Below, one piece after another: positions 58,349-64,000 of a stretch of 64,000 nucleotides of DNA. The stretch comes from UBA7236 sp031372705 (GTDB lineage Bacteria > Bacteroidota > Bacteroidia > Chitinophagales > BACL12): positions 23,802 through 87,801 of the forward strand of contig JANMLV010000034.1 of NCBI GenBank assembly GCA_031372705.1, given 5' to 3'. How positions within the stretch are numbered: the first letter of the stretch is position 1; every line of letters begins with the position of its first letter. The notes beneath the pieces were generated by a model. The model was not told where the DNA came from, ran no database searches, and worked only from the letters and a program-made list of their open reading frames with translations. A program made the translations under genes and the position numbers.

Positions 58349-61300
58349 CTGCTTAATTGCATTACTAAAAAGGATTTGATGCATGTTTTGTAACAGTGTT
58401 CTGGCATGGCTCATGCTCTGAACTTGCTCAAAAATGAGCATCAATCGCTTATCGGTTTGCTTGATAATGCCGGTGCTGCGTTTTTGGGCTATTAGTTGCA
58501 TTAAACCATTGAAAGTAGTGCTGTCGTAGAAGGCAGATTCGGGGTTTTCTACAAAATAGCACCTTAGTTTTCTGTTTTTGAAGATGATGCGCTCTAAACC
58601 AAGGTCTTTTGCCAGCCAACGCAGCCTGATGCCATTAAAGAGCTCTTCCACCTGTCGCGGAACTTTGCCAAAGCGGTCAACAAGTTCGTTTTTGAAGGTG
58701 GTAATTTGTTCCTCATTAATAACATTATCTAATCGCGTATAAATACTCATACGCTCATTAATGTTAGTAATATATTCGTCGGGAATTAACATTTCTAAAT
58801 CGGTATCAATTTGCACATCGCGCACATATTCTTGTTTTTCGGCAATTTGCTCGGCAAACAATGTTTTATATTGTGTTTGTTTTAATTCGCGAATGGCTTC
58901 ATCTAAAATTTTATGATACATATCAAAACCAATTTCAGAAATAAATCCGCTTTGTTCTGCACCCAATAAATTTCCGGCCCCTCTAATATCTAAATCGCGC
59001 ATCGATATTTGAAACCCGCTGCCTAAATCAGCAAATTGTTCTATGGTGCGCAATCGTTTGCGCGAGTCATCAGGCAACCCAAAAAGAGGTGGAGAAATTA
59101 AATAGCAGTAGGCCTTTTTATTACTTCTTCCAACACGTCCGCGCAATTGATGCAAATCGCTTAACCCGAACCAATGGGCATTATTTATAATAATGGTATT
59201 GGCATTGGGAATATCTAATCCACTTTCTACAATATTGGTGCAAACAAGCACATCGTAAGTTTTATCAATAAACTTCATCATGTGGTCTTCCAACTCATCG
59301 CCTTCAAGCTGTCCGTGTGCTATACCAATGTTTAAATCAGGGCAAACTTTTTTAATCAGCGCTGCTGTTTCTTGAATATCTCTAACTCTGTTGTGAATAA
59401 AATAAACTTGTCCGCCGCGATAAATTTCCTGATAAATAGCATCGCGAATAAATTCCGCATCAAACGTTTTTAATTCTGTTTGAATGGGCTGACGATTAGG
59501 CGGTGGTGTATTAATAATTGATAAATCTCTGGCGCCCATCATACTAAATTGCAAAGTGCGGGGAATTGGTGTTGCTGTTAATGTAAGCGTATCGATATTC
59601 GAACGGAATGCGCGCAATTTTTCTTTTACGGTTACGCCAAATTTTTGTTCTTCATCAATGATTAATAATCCTAAATCTTTAAATTTTATTTTTTTACCGA
59701 TAATGGCATGCGTGCCAATTAATATATCAACTTTTCCGGCTTCCAGTTTTTCTAAAGTTGCCTTTTTATCTTTATCTGATTTGAATCTATTTATAAAATC
59801 AACAGTAACAGGAAATTCTTTTAAACGCTCTGAAAATGTTTTATAATGTTGTGAAGCTAAAATAGTTGTAGGCACTAAAACGGCAACTTGTTTACCATCA
59901 ACAACGGCTTTAAACGCTGCGCGGATGGCTATTTCTGTTTTCCCGAAACCAACGTCGCCACACACCAATCTATCCATAGGATAGGGTTTTTCCATGTCTC
60001 TTTTGGCATCTTGGGTGGCACGAAATTGGTCGGGTGTATCTTCGTAAATAAAACTTGCTTCTAATTCGTTTTGTAAATAACCATCAGGCGAAAACGCAAA
60101 ACCTTTGCTTGCTTTTCGTTTGGCATATAAGGCGATTAAATCTTTGGCAATATCTTTTACTTTTGCTTTGGTTTTTCGCATTAATTGTTCCCAAGCATCG
60201 CTGCCAATTTTATTTAATTTAGGTTCCGTTCCTTCCTTGCCTGAATATTTTGATATTTTATGTAATGAATTAATATTTACATACAATAAATCGTTATCGC
60301 GATATAACAATCTAACAGCTTCTTGTATTTGTCCTGCGATTTCAATTTTTTCTAATCCCGAATAAATGCCAACGCCATGGTCAATATGTGTTACAAAATC
60401 GCCGGGACGCAATTCCATTAACGTTTTTAAGGTAATGGCATCGGTTTTCGAAAACCCGCTTTTTAAGGTGTATTTATGGTGACGTTCAAATATTTGATGG
60501 TCGGTAAAGCAGACTATTTTTTTATCAATATCAATAAAACCGGCAGCAATAGTTGTTGATGCAGCGCCGTTTTCATTAACATGCGGAATAATAGGCATGT
60601 ATTCCACATTTGCTTTCAAGTCGGTAAATATTTCATGAAAACGTTCAGCCTGACGAACGTTACTCATGAAAATAAATAAATGATATCGTTGACTTTGATA
60701 TTCTTTTAATTTGCTGATGAGTTGCTCGAAATTGCGATTAAACAACATTTGTGGAACGGCATTGAATGCTATTTCACTTGCGTTGTTGAAATTGGAATGC
60801 AATCCGAATTCAATATTAGAAAAGTTGCTGATTTCATCTAGTAAGAGGTCTGAAGAAATAAACAGTTGATCGGGAGGATTATTAATAAATGGATGCTCTC
60901 TATTTAATAATTTTTCTTTTTTTGCAACCTCAAACCAATCTAATGCTTTTTCGTAGCACTTATTAATTACTTCAAAAGTGTATTTGGCATCTTTAAACCA
61001 AATAATGGTATTATTTTGGAGCGAATTAAATAGAGATGATTTCTGTTCGCTGCCAAATTGTGTTTGTATATTGGGAATGATAGTAACTTGTGCTATCGAT
61101 TTTGCTGATATTTGAGTTGTAGGGTCAAATACGCGGATGCTCTCTACTTCGTCGTCGTTGAGTTCTACACGATAAGGTAAATCGTTGCCAAATGAAAAAA
61201 TATCGATAATTCCACCACGAACAGAGAATTGGCCCGGTTCATAAACAAAATCGGTTCGTTCGAAACCGTTTTCGGCTAAGAGGTCAATTATAAAATGGTC

Positions 61301-61768
61301 GTCGAGTTTTTCTCCTTTTTTTAGGAAAATGATGTTTTGATTGAGCACTTCCGCAACAACAAATTTTTCGACAAGTGCTTCGGGATAGGTAACAATTATT
61401 TCTCCTCGGGTAGCAGAATGTGTTATTTTATTTATTGCCTCGGTGCGCAATAGCACACTGTTGGTATTTACTTCTTCAAACGACCCTTCCTTTTTAAATG
61501 AATCGGGGATATATAGAATATCCTTTTTCTTTAATAATGTTTCCAGATCATTAAGAAAATAGGCGGCTTCTTCTTTATCGTTAAGAATAAAAAGATGGTG
61601 ATGATGAAGATTTTTGTAGATGCCGGCAACAACAAACGACAGTAATGAGCCTGCAATGCCCTTCAGATGCAGGTTTACGGGCTTTTCCGTATTTGCAATC
61701 TGTCCAATAATTTTATTAACTCTTTCATCCTGCTCTCGGTATACCGTGAGCAATTCAGGCAAATCCAT
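58346..61768 (-). CDS. mfd: Transcription-repair coupling factor
   Basis: A 1140-residue translocase (E. coli Mfd 1148) that removes stalled RNA polymerase and recruits UvrA. UvrB-like N-terminal domains, RNA polymerase interaction region around Phe-Val-Thr-His-Ile-Asp-His-Gly-Val-Gly-Ile-Tyr (about 455), superfamily 2 helicase core with Walker A Gly-Asp-Val-Gly-Phe-Gly-Lys610-Thr-Glu, Asp705-Glu-Glu-Gln-Lys-Phe-Gly, Thr-Ala-Thr-Pro-Ile-Pro-Arg-Thr, and the Leu-Arg-Gly-Arg-Val-Gly-Arg-Ser motif VI, then the C-terminal TRCF domain. All motifs are complete. TACCTTTG at 61786-61779 gives a very short leader. Confidence 0.96.
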   Translation of the reverse strand: MDLPELLTVYREQDERVNKIIGQIANTEKPVNLHLKGIAGSLLSFVVAGIYKNLHHHHLFILNDKEEAAYFLNDLETLLKKKDILYIPDSFKKEGSFEEVNTNSVLLRTEAINKITHSATRGEIIVTYPEALVEKFVVAEVLNQNIIFLKKGEKLDDHFIIDLLAENGFERTDFVYEPGQFSVRGGIIDIFSFGNDLPYRVELNDDEVESIRVFDPTTQISAKSIAQVTIIPNIQTQFGSEQKSSLFNSLQNNTIIWFKDAKYTFEVINKCYEKALDWFEVAKKEKLLNREHPFINNPPDQLFISSDLLLDEISNFSNIEFGLHSNFNNASEIAFNAVPQMLFNRNFEQLISKLKEYQSQRYHLFIFMSNVRQAERFHEIFTDLKANVEYMPIIPHVNENGAASTTIAAGFIDIDKKIVCFTDHQIFERHHKYTLKSGFSKTDAITLKTLMELRPGDFVTHIDHGVGIYSGLEKIEIAGQIQEAVRLLYRDNDLLYVNINSLHKISKYSGKEGTEPKLNKIGSDAWEQLMRKTKAKVKDIAKDLIALYAKRKASKGFAFSPDGYLQNELEASFIYEDTPDQFRATQDAKRDMEKPYPMDRLVCGDVGFGKTEIAIRAAFKAVVDGKQVAVLVPTTILASQHYKTFSERLKEFPVTVDFINRFKSDKDKKATLEKLEAGKVDILIGTHAIIGKKIKFKDLGLLIIDEEQKFGVTVKEKLRAFRSNIDTLTLTATPIPRTLQFSMMGARDLSIINTPPPNRQPIQTELKTFDAEFIRDAIYQEIYRGGQVYFIHNRVRDIQETAALIKKVCPDLNIGIAHGQLEGDELEDHMMKFIDKTYDVLVCTNIVESGLDIPNANTIIINNAHWFGLSDLHQLRGRVGRSNKKAYCYLISPPLFGLPDDSRKRLRTIEQFADLGSGFQISMRDLDIRGAGNLLGAEQSGFISEIGFDMYHKILDEAIRELKQTQYKTLFAEQIAEKQEYVRDVQIDTDLEMLIPDEYITNINERMSIYTRLDNVINEEQITTFKNELVDRFGKVPRQVEELFNGIRLRWLAKDLGLERIIFKNRKLRCYFVENPESAFYDSTTFNGLMQLIAQKRSTGIIKQTDKRLMLIFEQVQSMSHARTLLQNMHQILFSNAIKQ

Positions 61769-61778
61769 GACAGTAATG

Positions 61779-61786
61779 CAAAGGTA
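61779..61786 (-). promoter_or_regulatory. -7 box (TACCTTTG) of mfd
   Basis: Exact TAnnTTTG match on the minus strand, 10 nt before the mfd ATG. No obvious -33 TTG. Confidence 0.5.
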
Positions 61787-61940
61787 AGTGAATTAACTGT
61801 TATAAATCGTGATTAACGAGTGTCATTTACCATAATTTCGTGTAATTATATGTTGCAGTGCAGATTTGATTGATTGGTTGAAGTATTTTTTACTTCTAAA
61901 CTTTTTACAGCACCTTTGTGTTTACTCATAAAAAGTTAAG

Positions 61941-62666
61941 ATGTTCACTTGGCAAACAGGCATAGTAAAGGAAGTATTAGTGCGCACGGGAAATACGCGC
62001 AGTTTTTTTATTGAAGTACCGGAGACGCAAAAATTTGAGTTTATTGCAGGACAATTCGTAACACTCGATTTGCCCATAAGCGAACGCTCAAGTCAGCGCA
62101 TGCGCAGTTATTCTATCGCTTCGGCACCTGAAAATAACAATGTATTTGAATTATTGGTAAGTCATAAAGAAGGCGGACTCGGCTCTACCTATTTATTTGA
62201 AGATGCAACTCCGGGAACAACAATTAAATTTCGCGGACCGGCAGGAAAATTTGTTTTACCCGAAACAATCGAACGACCAATGGTAATGATTTGCACCGGA
62301 ACAGGCATAGCACCATTTAGGTCGCAAATTTTGCATTTATTACACAACAATATTGCTACACCCGAAATTCATTTGGTTTTTGGCACCAGAACAGAAAGAG
62401 ATATTTTATATCACCAAGAATTTTTAAAACTTCAAGAATCATACCCACGATTCAAATATCACGTAGCATTGAGCCGACACGAAACACACGAATGGGAAGG
62501 TGCAAAAGGTTATGTGCACGATGTATATGCTGAAATTTGCGACCAAGGAAAATCGGAAATGGATTTTTATTTATGCGGATGGCGCAACATGGTAAATGAT
62601 GCTAAAACTAAAATAGCCGAATTAGGATATTCCAAGGACAATATTCATTTTGAAGTTTATGATTAA
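61941..62666 (+). CDS. Ferredoxin-NADP reductase-type FAD oxidoreductase
   Basis: A 241-residue flavoprotein of the FNR superfamily. The FAD half (about 1-105) has Gly-Gln-Phe-Val-Thr-Leu and Arg-Ser-Tyr-Ser-Ile-Ala-Ser, the isoalloxazine and ribityl-phosphate binding motif. The NAD(P) half has Met-Ile-Cys-Thr-Gly-Thr-Gly-Ile-Ala-Pro-Phe and Phe-Gly-Thr-Arg-Thr, and near the end Phe-Tyr-Leu-Cys-Gly-Trp. No iron-sulfur domain is attached, so it works with a separate electron carrier. It stands alone between mfd (divergent) and recO (convergent). CACCTTTG at 61911-61918 may be its -7 box. Confidence 0.88.
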   Translation: MFTWQTGIVKEVLVRTGNTRSFFIEVPETQKFEFIAGQFVTLDLPISERSSQRMRSYSIASAPENNNVFELLVSHKEGGLGSTYLFEDATPGTTIKFRGPAGKFVLPETIERPMVMICTGTGIAPFRSQILHLLHNNIATPEIHLVFGTRTERDILYHQEFLKLQESYPRFKYHVALSRHETHEWEGAKGYVHDVYAEICDQGKSEMDFYLCGWRNMVNDAKTKIAELGYSKDNIHFEVYD

Positions 62667-62997
62667 TGTAATTGTCCCCCATTTATTCAGCCCGGCAAGC
62701 GCATTTACTATTACATAAGAACTTGGTAGGATTTAAAAAATTTAACAAGATTGATCAAAATTTAACAAGATTTTAAATTTAAATTGGAATGAGGGAGATA
62801 TATATTTAAGCATAAGTTTCTTTAAATATTGTTCATATTTACTTCAAGCCCGGTTGCTATCGGATATCAAAATCGATACAAAGTACAAAAACCCATCCTA
62901 CTGATTTAGCGCCTTTTGCGTGGGTTTATTTTGCGAACTTTGCGAGAAACAAGCACATCAAACCGCAAACAAGTAGCTACTTAAAACAAGTAACAGA
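62667..62997. other. 331-bp intergenic region with short repeats, no gene
   Basis: Between the convergent reductase and recO genes. It contains a 15-bp direct repeat (aaatttaacaagatt, twice, near 62736-62774), a possible weak bidirectional hairpin (aaaccca 62889-62895 with tgggttt 62921-62927), and a ttgcg-rich stretch near 62915-62950. No reading frame or RNA gene is supported. Confidence 0.6.
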
Positions 62998-63717
62998 TTA
63001 ATGCTTAAATAAACTTTCTAAAATATCATAAGACCTTAACTCCCCAAAATCGGAAATATGAAGACGATAATATATAAGCAGTTGCTGCAATATAATTTTT
63101 CTTTCCGCAGCTAATAATTTTATTTGATCGTAGTTTTTTAATTCCGGTTCAATAATGCCTCTAAATTTTATTGATAATTGCTCATTTAAAAAATGATTGT
63201 GTGTCGGACGTTCTTCAACAAACAAACCTTCTTTTAAATCGAAAAATGTTTCGGGTGAAGAAGTTGGGTAGCAGCCCAAATATTTAGTAAGTGCCAATAA
63301 AAACCAAATGTGATGATTAGCTAAGGGCTTATCCGTTTGATCAAGATCAATAAATATTTCAAATAAAAAATCGAATAGTGCTTCATTTGTTTCGTGCTCT
63401 TTTACTATTTTATTTAAAATTTCGAGATAAAAAATTAATAACGAGCTTTTCACAATATTAAATGGCAAGTCCTCATAAATATGCGCAAAACCACATTCAC
63501 TGATGCGCAATAAATTAGCATCTTCTTTATGATACACCACCATGTCTAACAAATTACCATGCTGATACAATGCCGCCTTCGATTTCCCCTTTGATGAGCG
63601 CACGCCATTTATAATATACGATTGCACACCAAACAATTCTGTATAAGCTTTAATTATTACGCTCGATTCAGAGTATTTAGTTACCTTAAAAACAATTGCT
63701 CGCGTTTTGTGCAACAT
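62998..63717 (-). CDS. recO: DNA repair protein RecO
   Basis: A 239-residue recombination mediator that helps load RecA with RecF/RecR. The N-terminal OB fold (about 1-80) has Lys-Thr-Arg-Ala-Ile-Val-Phe-Lys-Val-Thr-Lys-Tyr-Ser-Glu-Ser and Ser-Tyr-Ile-Ile-Asn-Gly-Val-Arg-Ser; a helical domain follows with Leu-Gly-Cys-Tyr-Pro. The zinc-finger cysteines of some RecO proteins are absent, as usual in Bacteroidota. The start is ATG 63717, where homology begins and which sits 4 nt after a TACCTTTA box; a start at 63807 would add 30 unrelated residues. Confidence 0.88.
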   Translation of the reverse strand: MLHKTRAIVFKVTKYSESSVIIKAYTELFGVQSYIINGVRSSKGKSKAALYQHGNLLDMVVYHKEDANLLRISECGFAHIYEDLPFNIVKSSLLIFYLEILNKIVKEHETNEALFDFLFEIFIDLDQTDKPLANHHIWFLLALTKYLGCYPTSSPETFFDLKEGLFVEERPTHNHFLNEQLSIKFRGIIEPELKNYDQIKLLAAERKIILQQLLIYYRLHISDFGELRSYDILESLFKH

Positions 63718-63721
63718 GGTG

Positions 63722-63729
63722 TAAAGGTA
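63722..63729 (-). promoter_or_regulatory. -7 box (TACCTTTA) of recO, leaderless geometry
   Basis: A 7 of 8 match to TAnnTTTG on the minus strand, only 4 nt before the recO ATG. Confidence 0.45.
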
Positions 63730-63905
63730 GGGAATGTTAGTATTTACTTTGGTGGGAACTTGTTTAAAAGCAAAATACTCTTTTTTTGTTTTATCGTAAT
63801 ATTTCAATTGAACTAAAAAATAATGAAGTTAAAGGCACAAAAAAAAGTTATAAAATTTCAACAATTAACTGTAGTTTTATTACCAATTCACTTAAACATA
63901 ATTTT

Positions 63906-64000
63906 ATGAAAATCAATTGCACGTTTATTGCACCAAAACTAATAACTAGCATGATTATTGCCGGGGGGGGGGTAGTTTTATTAACCTTTTCTAATTTACC
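63906..64000 (+). CDS. Start of an exported protein with G10 tract in its signal sequence (3' end outside window)
   Basis: A reading frame opens at ATG 63906 and runs off the window end (32 residues visible). It looks like a signal peptide: Met-Lys start, a polar stretch, then a hydrophobic run Leu-Ile-Thr-Ser-Met-Ile-Ile-Ala-Gly-Gly-Gly-Val-Val-Leu-Leu-Thr-Phe. The three Gly are coded by a run of ten G. With G10 the frame stays open; with G9 the next codon is TAG and with G11 a TAA comes about 30 bp on. A TAGTTTTA box (63872-63879) could be the promoter. The product cannot be named. Confidence 0.5.
   Translation, partial: MKINCTFIAPKLITSMIIAGGGVVLLTFSNL
63963..63972. repeat. G10 homopolymer (possible phase-variation tract)
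   Basis: Ten consecutive G within the signal-sequence region of the gene starting at 63906, in an otherwise AT-rich genome. A 12-bp direct repeat (gtagttttatta at 63871 and 63972) brackets the gene start and tract. Confidence 0.75.

Overview
The window is a piece of chromosome from an AT-rich Bacteroidota bacterium, most likely from the Chitinophagales/Saprospirales side of the phylum. Evidence: a PorZ-type component of the type IX secretion system (T9SS), three other proteins with T9SS C-terminal sorting domains, a DksA-family protein with a Lys/Ala/Pro tail, a YfiT-type DinB-fold protein, a GT3-type glycogen synthase, A-rich leaders without Shine-Dalgarno sequences, and many upstream boxes matching the Bacteroidota -7 consensus TAnnTTTG. 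The genus cannot be fixed from the sequence alone. I found no rRNA, tRNA, CRISPR array, transposase or phage gene. Most of the window reads as vertically inherited chromosome.

Layout. 0-9 kb: a cut-off DOMON protein and an NTF2-like secreted protein, converging on a giant alpha-2-macroglobulin with an intact thioester motif, then a CPBP protease and a lipoprotein. 9-13 kb: a UvrD-type helicase fused to an AddB-like nuclease, inorganic pyrophosphatase, and an ATGTGC-type intergenic repeat. 13-20 kb: YfiT-like protein, glycogen synthase, a small T9SS cargo, a vanadium haloperoxidase-like enzyme, a protein built of three repeats, and an MFS transporter. 20-26 kb: a membrane-anchored cytochrome c-like protein, a MazG-like pyrophosphohydrolase, PorZ, and an MMPL/RND transporter. 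26-31 kb: an ileS-dksA-lspA operon. 31-42 kb: DUF3137, MORN and YetF proteins, a 125-bp tandem repeat with internal inverted repeats, a degenerate TraB/GumN protein, comB, gcvT, lpxD-ridA, rnhB, and an ABC exporter.

42-50 kb: a Bacteroidota-type helical hypothetical, two tandem paralogous T9SS cargo proteins each carrying a dockerin-like module followed by a cohesin-like domain, a GreA-like small protein, and a cystathionine gamma-synthase-family enzyme. 50.5-56.7 kb is the most unusual block. It holds an orthocaspase followed by a protein with a long hydrophobic C-terminal segment. Behind a terminator and a separate promoter lies a cytoplasmic subtilisin-like protease, an unknown protein, a TPR histidine kinase and a LuxR-type regulator. 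56.7-64 kb: an MBL-fold lipoprotein and a small exported protein downstream of mfd, a ferredoxin-NADP reductase-type flavoprotein, recO, and the start of an exported protein with a G10 tract inside its signal sequence.

Themes. Several genes have a TAnnTTTG box so close to the start codon that the mRNA should be leaderless or nearly so. Some apparent TTG starts are simply the last three bases of this box, so I moved those starts downstream. The best candidates for new biology are the G10 tract (only one of its three phases stays open through the visible sequence), the caspase/subtilase/two-component block, the dockerin-cohesin paralogs, and the 125-bp structured repeat.
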